Positions 26,185 to 34,677 are shown, counted from the stretch's first letter. The stretch: 64,000 nt of DNA from UBA4636 sp963650915 (GCA_963650915.1 CAVJMJ010000013.1:10591-74590); one strand, 5' to 3'. Notes: generated from the sequence alone by a model not told the origin. Numbers and translations are program-made.

Positions 26185-27432
26185 ATGAAGAATTTGAAAG
26201 GCGCGTGCATTTTCGCGCAATCGGGCGGACCTACTTCCGTTATCAACTCAAGCGCGGCGGGCGTATTTTTAGAAGCCCTTCAAAGTCCGCAGATTACCGC
26301 GGTTTACGGTGCGGCGCACGGTATCAAAGGTATTTTGAACGAAGATTTTTACGACATCGGTAAAGAAGACGTAAAAGAACTCGAACTTTTAACCCATACT
26401 CCTTCTTCCGCATTGGGTTCGGTAAGATACAAACTTAAAGACGCTTCCGTCGACAGTACCGACTACGAAAGAATTTTAAAGGTTTTCAAAAAATACGATA
26501 TACGTTACTTCTTCTATAACGGCGGTAACGACAGTATGGATACTTGCAACAAGATATCCAAGTACATGGCTAATTCCGGTTACGATTGCAACGTAATAGG
26601 CGTTCCCAAGACCATCGATAACGACCTTATGGGTACCGACCATTGCCCCGGTTACGCTTCGGCGGCAAAATACGTAGCGACCACTTGTGCCGAAATCGCT
26701 TTGGACGCTCGCGTTTACGATACCGGTCTTGTATGCGTTATCGAAGTCATGGGCAGAAACGCAGGTTGGCTTACGGCTGCAAGCGCACTCGCAAAACTTT
26801 CGGATAACGGCGTAGACCTTATCTATCTTCCCGAAAAGCCTTTCGATATGGATAAATTCGTAGAAGACGTCAAAGCCGTTTGCGAAAAGAACGAAAACAA
26901 ATGTATCGTTGCCGTTTCCGAAGGCATTCGTTTTGCCGACGGAAGATACGTAGGCGAATTCAAAGCGTCCTCAACCGACCTTTTCGGACACGCTCAGTTA
27001 GGCGGTGTTTGCGGTGTATTGGCTTCGGTAATCAAAGAAAAATTAGGCGTAAAGACTCGTGCCATCGAATTTAGTTTGATGCAACGTTGCGCCGCTCACA
27101 TTGCTTCTAAAACCGACGTCGAAGAAACCGTAAGAGCGGGAAGAGAAGCCGTTAAGGCGGCGGTTTCGGGCGAAACGGACAAGATGGTTGCTTATATGCG
27201 TAAACCCGGCGACAAATACGAAATCGAGTATAAACTTATTCCGTTAGAAGGTTGCGCAAACGCCGAAAAGAAGATTCCCGACGAATGGATTATCAATAAC
27301 GGTACTTACGTTTCTCAAGACTTTATCGATTACTGCTTACCGCTTATTCAGGGCGAAAACGAATTCGTTACCGAAAACGGTATGCCGAGATACGCCAAAC
27401 TTAAAAAAGTTCAGGCAGGTAAAAAAGACTAA
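26185..27432 (+). CDS. pfp: Pyrophosphate-dependent 6-phosphofructokinase
   Basis: 415 aa, AAAGGAG before the ATG. The PFK fold is shown by FAQSGGPTSVINS, YNGGNDSMDTCNKI and GVPKTIDNDLMGTDHCPG. The residues differ from the ATP enzyme next door in the expected way: GGND for GGDG and Lys in PKTIDND, both marks of PPi specificity. PPi-PFK catalyses a reversible reaction, usable in glycolysis and gluconeogenesis. Length fits the clade of ~400-aa clostridial PPi-PFKs. Being next to pfkA suggests shared or complementary use, but the 144-nt gap has no clear promoter. Confidence 0.92.
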   Translation: MKNLKGACIFAQSGGPTSVINSSAAGVFLEALQSPQITAVYGAAHGIKGILNEDFYDIGKEDVKELELLTHTPSSALGSVRYKLKDASVDSTDYERILKVFKKYDIRYFFYNGGNDSMDTCNKISKYMANSGYDCNVIGVPKTIDNDLMGTDHCPGYASAAKYVATTCAEIALDARVYDTGLVCVIEVMGRNAGWLTAASALAKLSDNGVDLIYLPEKPFDMDKFVEDVKAVCEKNENKCIVAVSEGIRFADGRYVGEFKASSTDLFGHAQLGGVCGVLASVIKEKLGVKTRAIEFSLMQRCAAHIASKTDVEETVRAGREAVKAAVSGETDKMVAYMRKPGDKYEIEYKLIPLEGCANAEKKIPDEWIINNGTYVSQDFIDYCLPLIQGENEFVTENGMPRYAKLKKVQAGKKD

Positions 27433-27436
27433 ACTA

Positions 27437-27496
27437 ACGATTTTCGGTTAAAACGCCGACGATTTTCGGTTAAAACGCCGACGATTTTCGGTTAAA
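27437..27496. repeat. Tandem 22-bp repeat, about 2.7 copies
   Basis: Copies start at 27437, 27459 and 27481, with core ACGATTTTCGGTTAAAACGC. They begin 4 bp after the pfp stop and are identical except for the truncated third copy. Confidence 0.9.
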
Positions 27497-27512
27497 TAAA
27501 ACGAACGACTTT

Positions 27513-27540
27513 ATGCGGAGCGGTTTTTGCCACTCCGCAT
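27513..27540 (+). terminator. Hairpin downstream of pfp
   Basis: ATGCGGAG and CTCCGCAT arms followed by ATTTATATTTT; a weak intrinsic terminator. Confidence 0.55.
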
Positions 27541-27570
27541 ATTTATATTTTCGCAAAAATCGTTTATTTC

Positions 27571-27600
27571 TTGACAAATAAATATTCATAATGGTAAAAT
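27571..27600 (+). promoter_or_regulatory. Promoter of the HTH-repeat membrane protein
   Basis: TTGACA at 27571-27576 and TAAAAT at 27595-27600, spacer 18 bp. Confidence 0.75.
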
Positions 27601-27645
27601 AAAAAGAAGCGTGCGTAATTATCGACGACAGACAAGGAGGTTCTT

Positions 27646-30600
27646 ATGGGAGAAGCTTTTTACGAAAGACTTAAAAAATTAAGAAAAGAAGCCAATCTTA
27701 CCCAAGGCGAGTTATCCGAAATTTTGCTCGTACACATTCAAACGGTATCGCGTTGGGAAAGGGGACTTATAGAACCGGATATTTCGCAACTCGGGGAGTT
27801 GGCCGTCGCGTTGCACGTTTCCCTCGAAAAACTTTTGGGAGCTAATGAGCCCGAAGTAAGTTATACGGGAACTTTCGATGCCGTAGGTCTCGGCAAAGCC
27901 ATTCAGTGTAAAAGGCAAAAGGCAAACGAAAGCCAAAAGGATCTCGGCGATTTTTTATCCGTGTCTTCCGACACCGTTTCGCGCTGGGAAAGAGGAATAA
28001 CCTGTCCTTCCATAGAAGAACTTATAAAACTTTCCGAACGTTACAATTCGCCGATTTCCGAAATATATTACGGGTTTAGCGAAGAAAAAACGACTACCGT
28101 CGAACCCGTCGTTTACGCTAAAACAAGGCGCAAACCTTGGCTTATAGCGACCACCGTTCTTTCGGTGATTTGCGTCGTTATGTCCATAGGCTTCATCGTT
28201 TTGCTCAACTTAAACATAGGAAGGGGAATAACCCATACCGTAACTGTCGACGGGGTTTCATACGAAGTCGACGAAAATTCTTCCTATACGCCGACGCCCT
28301 CCGTTAAAGAGGGTTACGAGTTCATGCGGTGGGAAGATCAGGACGGCAACGTAATAAAATTTCCTCAAATAATCGACGCAAACAAAATTTACTATGCTGT
28401 TTACGCACCTAAGGAATACACGATAGATTATTGGCTTAACGGCGGAAGTTTTTTATCCTCTCAAAAAAACACTTTAAATATCGAGGATAAGTCGGTTAGT
28501 TTGCCGACTCCCGAAAAAGCGGGCTCGGTTTTTGCGGGATGGTATTTTTCGCCCGATTACGAAGGCGAAGCCGTCAGTGAAATTTCTTGCGAGTGTAAAG
28601 ACGTTACCGTTTACGCCAAATGGGATAACGTGGTGTACTCGGTGCGCTACGAATTAAACGGCGGGTCTTGTTCTCAACAAAACGTGTCGACGGTCACCGC
28701 CGAAAAGGAAGAAGTTTTAAATAACCCCGTTAAAAAGGGTTACCTGTTTGTCGGGTGGTTCGACGCCGAAAAGGACGGAGAGTTGCACACGACCGTCGGC
28801 GGTAAAAACGCAAAGAACCTCGTTTTATACGCCAAATGGCAAAAAAGCGACAAATATTTTGAAATTTCTTACGACTTAGACGGCGGAAGTTTGGCGGTGG
28901 AAAATCCTTCCAAAATAGCCGCCGGAGATATAGCCACCCTTCAATCCCCGCAAAAACACGGATATACTTTTTTAGGTTGGAACGATAAAGCCGACGGGAG
29001 CGGGAAATATTACGAAACCTTATACGGAATTTACGAAAATCTCACCCTATACGCCGTTTACAGTCCTAAAACCTATCTTATAAAATACGAGTACGACGGC
29101 GTTTACGAAACCGAAAAGAGTAACCCGAACATAATAACTTATGGCGACACCGTCGAACTTTTGCCTTTATATAAATACGGCTACGACTTTTTGGGTTGGT
29201 TTACCGAAAAGTCCAAAACCGCGCGAAAAATAGAAAGGGTAAATACCGAAAACGTAGATACGATAGACACTCTTTACGCCGTTTTCGACGTAAAAATTTA
29301 CACTATAACCCTTGATTTACTTGACGGCGTTATCGACGACGAAGACGCAAAAACGGGCGAAACGATAGACGGCAAATACGTTTACAAAACGACAATAGAA
29401 TCCCCGACCTTTTACCTTCCCTCTTGCAAGAAAGACGGCTACATATTTTTAGGCTGGTACAAGGGCGACAAACTCGTCGAAAAAATCGGAGCGGAAAACA
29501 TGACGGTTTCCGAACTTTCGGCTAAATGGGAAAGGGACGACAGAACTTATACCATAACGTACGATTTGCAAAGCGAAAGTGCTTTCAACGACAACCCCGC
29601 TACGTTCTTATGTCGAGAAAAACTGGTTTTAAACCAACCGACTTTGGACGGGTACGAATTTTTGGGCTGGTACGATAACTCCGACGGCTTCGGACAAAGA
29701 GTAACTTTTATTTCGGCAAACAATTATTCCGACGTTAAACTTTTTGCCGTTTGGCAAAAAATCGTAATTAGCGGTGACTATGAAAATTTCACCTTCGACA
29801 ATTACGGCGATTACGTTAAAATAACGGGGTACGTAGGCGAAAGCGGGGAAAACGTCAGACTTGTCGTGCCCGCAAAAATTAACGGGCTTCCCGTGGTGGA
29901 AGTATCCAAATTAGGCGCACCGTTTTATTCGGTAACCCTTCCCGAAGGCGTAGTTACCGTCGGTGAAAACTTTTTAAACGGAAAACTCGTTCAGCCTTTC
30001 AAAATTCCCGCCACCGTAAAAACGATAGCAAAAAACGCCTTTAATTATTTCAACGGCGAGATAACGTTTGCGGATAATTCTTTACTCGAAAGAATAGAAG
30101 ACAAAGCCTTTTATAGTGCTTATATCGCTAACTTGTTAAAACTTCCGAATTCCGTTAAGTATATCGGAACGGAGGCGTTTTCGGAAGGACAGGAAGTCGT
30201 TATGTCGGACGGCATAGAGTATATTACGGAAGGCTTTAAAGCAACTGTTTTCTTTAGCGAAAACGCCGTTAACAGTCTTAAAACCGCACTGAATTTGAAA
30301 ACGACTCTTTACATGCCGTGGTCTGTTTCGTCGACGGATAAAATAGAGTCCGAGTGGCGCATCCCCGTATCACAAACCCTCGTTACCCTCGTTGACGGAG
30401 AATTTTCGTCGACGTTAAACGGCTACTGGTTTAGTTTGCCCGAAAGAAACAAGACGGGATATTTCTTCGTCGGTTGGGAGGGTGAAAACGGTTTGATTAT
30501 ATCTAATAATTTATATATTCCGAACTGCGAAGCGGTCACCCTTTACGCTCGGTACGTTAAATATTCCGACGCCGACGGGCTTACCGCCGCTAATGCAAAA

Positions 30601-30915
30601 CCGCTAAAAATAAACGACGGAAGCACTTTTAACGTTTACCTCAAAAACACGCCGAAACAGAGTATGGATTTCTTTTTCACCATAGATTCCGATACCTCGG
30701 GAACCGCAATATTTAAGATTTCTAATTTTTCAAACTTTTCTCTTATCGTTGCGTATATCGACGAGTACGGTATTTTTAAAAAAGTCAGCGGTGCCGTGGA
30801 ATTTAAAAAAGGCATGGTATTTTGCGTTGCGGTATCCGACAGCGATTACTTTACGGAACTAAAAAGAAATAGTTTTTACAGCGTAAATTTAATACTTAAG
30901 ATAACGACTATTTGA
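27646..30915 (+). CDS. Membrane protein with two cytoplasmic XRE domains and extracellular Listeria-Bacteroides repeats
   Basis: 1089 aa; AAGGAGG lies at 27634. Residues ~5-60 and ~84-138 are two Cro/C1-type HTH domains (LRKEANLTQGELSEILLVHIQTVSRWERG; KANESQKDLGDFLSVSSDTVSRWERG). After a basic stop-transfer (KTRRKPW) there is one membrane helix (about 165-190). Outside lie about seven InlB/Flg_new-type B repeats (YTIDYWLNGGS...GYxFLGW...LYAKW), then an LRR_5-like part (PAKINGLPVVEVSKLG.., IPATVKTIAKNAF) and a C-terminal beta domain. The topology would put DNA-binding domains on the membrane face and an adhesin-like ectodomain outside, as a one-component surface sensor. Alternatively the HTHs serve only as scaffolds. 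No obvious target operator was found beyond its own promoter region. Confidence 0.85.
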   Translation: MGEAFYERLKKLRKEANLTQGELSEILLVHIQTVSRWERGLIEPDISQLGELAVALHVSLEKLLGANEPEVSYTGTFDAVGLGKAIQCKRQKANESQKDLGDFLSVSSDTVSRWERGITCPSIEELIKLSERYNSPISEIYYGFSEEKTTTVEPVVYAKTRRKPWLIATTVLSVICVVMSIGFIVLLNLNIGRGITHTVTVDGVSYEVDENSSYTPTPSVKEGYEFMRWEDQDGNVIKFPQIIDANKIYYAVYAPKEYTIDYWLNGGSFLSSQKNTLNIEDKSVSLPTPEKAGSVFAGWYFSPDYEGEAVSEISCECKDVTVYAKWDNVVYSVRYELNGGSCSQQNVSTVTAEKEEVLNNPVKKGYLFVGWFDAEKDGELHTTVGGKNAKNLVLYAKWQKSDKYFEISYDLDGGSLAVENPSKIAAGDIATLQSPQKHGYTFLGWNDKADGSGKYYETLYGIYENLTLYAVYSPKTYLIKYEYDGVYETEKSNPNIITYGDTVELLPLYKYGYDFLGWFTEKSKTARKIERVNTENVDTIDTLYAVFDVKIYTITLDLLDGVIDDEDAKTGETIDGKYVYKTTIESPTFYLPSCKKDGYIFLGWYKGDKLVEKIGAENMTVSELSAKWERDDRTYTITYDLQSESAFNDNPATFLCREKLVLNQPTLDGYEFLGWYDNSDGFGQRVTFISANNYSDVKLFAVWQKIVISGDYENFTFDNYGDYVKITGYVGESGENVRLVVPAKINGLPVVEVSKLGAPFYSVTLPEGVVTVGENFLNGKLVQPFKIPATVKTIAKNAFNYFNGEITFADNSLLERIEDKAFYSAYIANLLKLPNSVKYIGTEAFSEGQEVVMSDGIEYITEGFKATVFFSENAVNSLKTALNLKTTLYMPWSVSSTDKIESEWRIPVSQTLVTLVDGEFSSTLNGYWFSLPERNKTGYFFVGWEGENGLIISNNLYIPNCEAVTLYARYVKYSDADGLTAANAKPLKINDGSTFNVYLKNTPKQSMDFFFTIDSDTSGTAIFKISNFSNFSLIVAYIDEYGIFKKVSGAVEFKKGMVFCVAVSDSDYFTELKRNSFYSVNLILKITTI

Positions 30916-30971
30916 TTGTTTTTTAATAACTTTCGTTTAAGTAATTATCGTCAAAAATCAATATAAAATTT

Positions 30972-31002
30972 AAAAACGACGCTTTTTTCGAGCGTCGTTT
31001 TT
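30972..31002 (+). terminator. Terminator of the HTH-repeat gene
   Basis: AAAACGACGCT and AGCGTCGTTTTT arms around an 8-nt loop. Confidence 0.85.
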
Positions 31003-31004
31003 AT

Positions 31005-31039
31005 ATGTTTTTTTGCGTTTAATAAACGCAAAAAAACAT
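31005..31039. repeat. Perfect 35-bp palindrome
   Basis: Two 17-nt arms (ATGTTTTTTTGCGTTTA and its exact complement) are separated by one base. It lies directly behind the terminator of the HTH-repeat gene. Confidence 0.9.
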
Positions 31040-31305
31040 AACGGCATAATTTTTTATAGTTTAAAATTTTTTTAAAAAACAATCGAAAAATCGTTGAAAA
31101 AGAGGGCTAAAACCGCAATTAAGCGTAAATTGCGACAAAATAAGCGTAAAAAACGAGTCGTTTTGCAAACAGGGGTGACAAATTTCGTCAACTTTCGTGC
31201 TACAATAAAACCGTCGAAAGGGGAAAAGGAATCTCAAAAATTTACCTCTCTTTTGCAAATTTCGGACGGCAAATCGTCTGTAAAAAGAACGGGGAAAGAA
31301 AACCT

Positions 31306-31521
31306 ATGAAAATCAATCTTGCGTTATTTATGTACGACGCTTTATTGCAAGGCGAAGTACTTGACCGCGACAATTTTTGTAAAACCAACGGCTTAACGGT
31401 GCGTACGTTTTATCGCTACTTACGCGAGGTGGAAAAGTACTTGCTTTTAAAAAAACCGAAACATAAAGTCGTGACGACAGGTAAAGGAATGTATTGCCTG
31501 CAACCGTACTTACGAAAATAA
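31306..31521 (+). CDS. Small HTH protein, DeoR/WYL-regulator N-terminal type
   Basis: 71 aa preceded by GGGGAAAG. The pattern MYDALLQGEVLDRDNFCKTNGLTVRTFYRYLREVEKYL is that of the N-terminal helix-turn-helix of WYL-type regulators (relatives have FYRY-x-REI). The WYL ligand domain is missing: the protein ends after a beta hairpin (KVVTTGKGMYCLQPY). It could act as a free-standing DNA-binding protein for the repeat-protein cluster just downstream, 46 nt away. That link is inference. Confidence 0.65.
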   Translation: MKINLALFMYDALLQGEVLDRDNFCKTNGLTVRTFYRYLREVEKYLLLKKPKHKVVTTGKGMYCLQPYLRK

Positions 31522-31567
31522 TCGCAAAAAAACTTACAAAAATAATTATAAACAGGAAAATTAAAAA

Positions 31568-33103
31568 ATGAGTAAAAAGATGAGTAAAAAGAAAACCTGC
31601 GCGCTGATTATCGGTATGCTATATATTTCGGTAGGTGTTGCGGCAATTACAATGGCAATTATGATGGCATTTAACAATTTTTTGGTAGTGACTAGCGAAT
31701 CCAAGTATTACGGTTGGACTGCATATTTTGTAACTCTGGTTTTAGGTAAAGCCTTCGGCTGCCTCATGATAATACTCATAGGTGCTTTATCGATAGTCAA
31801 AGGAATAGCCGTTTTGGCAAACGACGATTCGTCAAGTTTTGTAAGTCAATCGCAATACGAGGCTTCTATCGACCGCACTAAACGCTTGCAAGACAATAAC
31901 GCCAATCAAAATATGTATAACCGAAATCCGGCAGAGTATAACGCTAATCAAAATATGTATAACCCGAACCCGTATAACCGAAACCCGTCGGGATATAACG
32001 CAAATCAAAATATACGTAAACCAAACCCGGCAGCGTATGACGCTAATAAAAATTCGTATAACCAGAATCCTATAGCGTATAACGCTAATCAAAACCCGTA
32101 TAACCAGAATCCGTCGGGATATAACACTAACCAAAATTCGTATAACCAAAATCCGGCAGGATATAACTCGAACCAAAATACATATAACCAAAACCCGTCG
32201 GGATATAACGCAAATCAAAATATACGTAAACCAAACCCGGCAGCGTATGACGCTAATAAAAATTCGTATAACCAGAATCCTATAGCGTATAACGCTAATC
32301 AAAACCCGTATAACCAGAATCCGTCGGGATATAACACTAACCAAAATTCGTATAACCAAAATCCGGCAGGATATAACTCGAACCAAAATACATATAACCA
32401 AAACCCGTCGGGATATAACGCAAATCAAAATATACGTAAACCAAACCCGGCAACGTATAACCCTAATCCTACAGTGCATAATGCTAATCAAAATACATCT
32501 AAACCGAACTCGGCAGAGTATAACGCAAATCAAAATACGTCTAAACCGAACAAAGTATCGAAAGACTCAAATCAAACGGCAAACGATACCGATTTAGCGA
32601 CAAACGATACAGAAAAAACGGCAAATAGTACCGAATTAGTTGCGAATGATACCGACCAAACGGCAAACGATACCGATTTAGCGACAAACGATACAGAAAA
32701 AACGGCAAATAGTACCGAATTAGTTGCGAATGATACCGACCAAACGGCAAACGATACCGATTTAGCGACAAACGATACAGAAAAAACGGCAAATAGTACC
32801 GAATTAGTGGCAAATAGTACCGATTCTGTATCTGTATCGGATACTAATGACGAAACAGACAGCGATGCACCCGATAGACAAACTCTATTACAGCAATTCA
32901 AAAATTTGTTGAGAGAGGGACTTATAAGTTACGAAGAATATCAAGAATATTTTGAGTTAAACGGTAATGAAGAGCAAACTTCTTTAAAAGAGACGATTTC
33001 CATAAAGGATGAATTAATAAAGTTAAATTCAAAGTACAACAGCGGTAATATGATGCGTAGCGAATATGAGGAAAAAAGACAAAAAATTCTCAAAAAACTA
33101 TAG
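31568..33103 (+). CDS. Membrane protein with Asn/Gln/Tyr-rich repeats and C-terminal SHOCT-like region
   Basis: 511 aa; AGGAAA upstream. Two N-terminal membrane helices (about residues 12-36 and 55-85) are followed by ~220 residues of NQN-x-YNQNP-x-x-YNA repeats, extremely rich in Asn, Gln, Tyr and Pro and lacking acidic residues: a prion-like low-complexity stretch. Then come three 28-residue units (NDTDLATNDTEKTANSTELVA..). The last ~80 residues hold two SHOCT-like elements (LLREGLISYEEYQEYFEL; LNSKYNSGNMMRSEYEEKRQKIL), which in other proteins are short oligomerisation modules. Two exact 210-bp DNA repeats inside the gene point to recent slippage or recombination. Function unknown. Confidence 0.75.
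   Translation: MSKKMSKKKTCALIIGMLYISVGVAAITMAIMMAFNNFLVVTSESKYYGWTAYFVTLVLGKAFGCLMIILIGALSIVKGIAVLANDDSSSFVSQSQYEASIDRTKRLQDNNANQNMYNRNPAEYNANQNMYNPNPYNRNPSGYNANQNIRKPNPAAYDANKNSYNQNPIAYNANQNPYNQNPSGYNTNQNSYNQNPAGYNSNQNTYNQNPSGYNANQNIRKPNPAAYDANKNSYNQNPIAYNANQNPYNQNPSGYNTNQNSYNQNPAGYNSNQNTYNQNPSGYNANQNIRKPNPATYNPNPTVHNANQNTSKPNSAEYNANQNTSKPNKVSKDSNQTANDTDLATNDTEKTANSTELVANDTDQTANDTDLATNDTEKTANSTELVANDTDQTANDTDLATNDTEKTANSTELVANSTDSVSVSDTNDETDSDAPDRQTLLQQFKNLLREGLISYEEYQEYFELNGNEEQTSLKETISIKDELIKLNSKYNSGNMMRSEYEEKRQKILKKL
31983..32460 (+). repeat. Exact 210-bp tandem repeat inside the NQ-rich gene
   Basis: 32011-32220 and 32221-32430 appear identical base for base, and a third copy starts at 32431. 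Each copy holds smaller degenerate 39-45-bp units of the YNQNP type. 210 bp equals 70 codons, so the frame is kept. Confidence 0.9.
32573..32824 (+). repeat. 84-bp tandem repeat, three copies
   Basis: Copies begin at 32573, 32657 and 32741 and encode 28 residues each. The first two are identical; the third differs only near its end. Confidence 0.9.
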
Positions 33104-33150
33104 CGTTTTTTAATGACAATAATAATTTTATTTTTAGGAGGAATTTCTTT

Positions 33151-33741
33151 ATGTACGAAAACATAGGATCAAAAATTAAAAAGTTAGCCGAGGTGTTGTG
33201 TATAATTAACGCTATAGCGACGGCAATCGCAGGCATAGTAATGACGGCTTTAACCCAAAATGGCGTATTTTTACTGCTCATGATAGTCGGTCCCTTACTT
33301 GCGTGGGTATCTTCATTTTTTATGTACGGTCTCGGCGATTTAATCGAAAACAGTGACATCATCGCTAGAAACAGTTACATCATCGCTCAAAATTCGATTA
33401 ACGAAATAGAAGAACTAAACAAGAACGTTGACAAACAAAACGAGAATGTCACCGATATTGAGAATAAGTCTAATGACAGTAACTCTTATAAAAATCCGTA
33501 TAACCCGAACTCGGCAGAGTATAACGCCAATCAAAATATGTATAACCCGAACCCGTATAACCAACACCCGTCGGGATATAACGATAATCAAAATATGTAT
33601 AACCTGAACCCGTCGGGGTATAACGATAATCAAAATATGTATAATCAGAATCCGTCGGGATATAACGCCAATCAAAACCCGTATAATCAAAACTCGGTAG
33701 AGTATAACACTGACCAAAACCCGTATAACCAAAAACGTTAG
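33151..33741 (+). CDS. Second NQ-rich membrane protein, frame broken before its SHOCT part
   Basis: 196 aa, AGGAGG upstream. Two membrane helices (residues ~10-35 and 38-62) are followed by a coiled segment (NEIEELNKNVDKQNENVTDIENKSND) and YNxNPSGYNDNQNMYN repeats as in the preceding gene. The frame ends at ..QNPYNQKR. In the next frame (33737-33847) the sequence continues SEEQTSLKETISIKEKLIKSNSKYNADNITRSKYE and then stops, matching the SHOCT-like tail of the upstream gene but decayed. The same break occurs in the third copy. Confidence 0.65.
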   Translation: MYENIGSKIKKLAEVLCIINAIATAIAGIVMTALTQNGVFLLLMIVGPLLAWVSSFFMYGLGDLIENSDIIARNSYIIAQNSINEIEELNKNVDKQNENVTDIENKSNDSNSYKNPYNPNSAEYNANQNMYNPNPYNQHPSGYNDNQNMYNLNPSGYNDNQNMYNQNPSGYNANQNPYNQNSVEYNTDQNPYNQKR

Positions 33742-33847
33742 TGAAGAACAGACTTCTTTAAAAGAGACGATTTCCATAAAGGAAAAACTAATAAAGTCGA
33801 ATTCAAAGTACAACGCCGATAATATTACGCGTAGCAAATATGAGTAA
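33737..33847 (+). pseudogene. Out-of-frame SHOCT-like tail of the second NQ-rich gene
   Basis: Reads EEQTSLKETISIKEKLIKSNSKYN in the +1 frame relative to the gene before it and ends at a premature TAA (33845). Several substitutions and the stop show decay. Confidence 0.6.
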
Positions 33848-33924
33848 AAAAGACAAAAAATTTTCGAAAAACCATAGCGTTTTTTAACGACAGTAATAAT
33901 TTTATTTTTAGGAGGAATTTCTTT

Positions 33925-34239
33925 ATGTTCGAAAATATAGGATCAAAAATTAAAAAGTTAGCCGAGGTGTTGTGTATAATTAACGCTATAGCGACGGCAA
34001 TCGCAGGCATAGTAATGACGGCTTTAACCCAAAATGGCGTATTTTTACTGCTCATGATAGTCGGTCCCTTACTTGCGTGGGTATCTTCATCCTTTATGTA
34101 CGGTCTCGGCGAATTAATCGAAAACAGTTACATCATCGCTAGAAACAGTTCCCTCATCGCTAAAAATACGATTAACAAAATTGACAAAAACCCGTCGGGG
34201 TATAACGATAATCAAAACACGTATAACCAAAAACGTTAG
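33925..34239 (+). CDS. Third, shortened copy of the NQ-rich membrane protein
   Basis: 104 aa. The first ~80 residues are almost identical to the gene at 33151, including the upstream leader with AGGAGGAATTTCTTT, so this is a recent segmental duplication. Only one and a half NQ repeats remain (NPSGYNDNQNTYNQKR). The frame then breaks at the same CAAAAACGTTAG as in the second copy, while the +1 frame (34235-34375) carries an intact SHOCT-like tail ending RQKIFEKP. Confidence 0.65.
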   Translation: MFENIGSKIKKLAEVLCIINAIATAIAGIVMTALTQNGVFLLLMIVGPLLAWVSSSFMYGLGELIENSYIIARNSSLIAKNTINKIDKNPSGYNDNQNTYNQKR

Positions 34240-34375
34240 TGAAGAACAGACTTCTTTAAAAGAGACGATTTCCATAAAGGATGAATTAATAAAGTTAAAT
34301 TCAAAGTACAACAGCGGTAATATGATGCGTAGCGAATATGAGGAAAAAAGACAAAAAATTTTCGAAAAACCATAG
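34235..34375 (+). pseudogene. Out-of-frame but intact SHOCT-like tail of the third copy
   Basis: In the +1 frame it reads EEQTSLKETISIKDELIKLNSKYN then GNMMRSEYEEKRQKIFEKP, nearly identical to the end of the first protein. It is reachable only by a +1 shift near 34232 or by restarting. Confidence 0.6.
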
Positions 34376-34551
34376 GGTGACTATTGGTTTTATAAACCAT
34401 AACGGGTTTAGTCGGTCGGTTTATATATTGTAAATCGTTTGAAAAAACGTATTCATAGAAAACGATTTTTTTGATTTTTATATCTCAAAAATCAAAAAAC
34501 ACTCATTCTGCTCAAAGGTTTTTGAGGGGTCAAAACATAGTAGATCAAAAG

Positions 34552-34590
34552 TTTTGTCGTTCGGGCGAAAGTCCGAACGGCAAAATTTTT
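34552..34590 (+). terminator. Terminator of the NQ-rich cluster
   Basis: TTTTGTCGTTCGG and CCGAACGGCAAAA arms, GGCGAAAGT loop, then TTTTTG. Confidence 0.8.
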
Positions 34591-34620
34591 GTTTTTAGCG
34601 GCGCAAAACTTTCAAATAAC

Positions 34621-34649
34621 TTGTCAGTTGATAGAAAATATGTTACACT
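34621..34649 (+). promoter_or_regulatory. Promoter of the four-gene membrane unit
   Basis: TTGTCA at 34621-34626 and TACACT at 34644-34649, 17 bp apart; AAGGTG SD and ATG ATG follow. Confidence 0.7.
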
Positions 34650-34677
34650 AATCTAAAAATTAATAAGGTGTGGAATT

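Larger units (their letters stand above)
30916..31305. other. 390-bp region with two strong hairpins
   Basis: Contains the terminator at 30972 and the perfect palindrome at 31005. A possible TACAAT -10 near 31200 may serve the small HTH gene. A 71-codon Lys/Arg-rich frame at 31094-31309 is not believed. Confidence 0.55.
34376..34677. other. 302-bp gene-free region
   Basis: Contains a small TGGTTTATAAACCA palindrome near 34385, a terminator at 34552 and the promoter of the next unit at 34621. Confidence 0.55.

Noticed and set aside
31094..31309. 71-codon frame before the small HTH gene
   Set aside because: Basic low-complexity, crosses the probable promoter, no SD.
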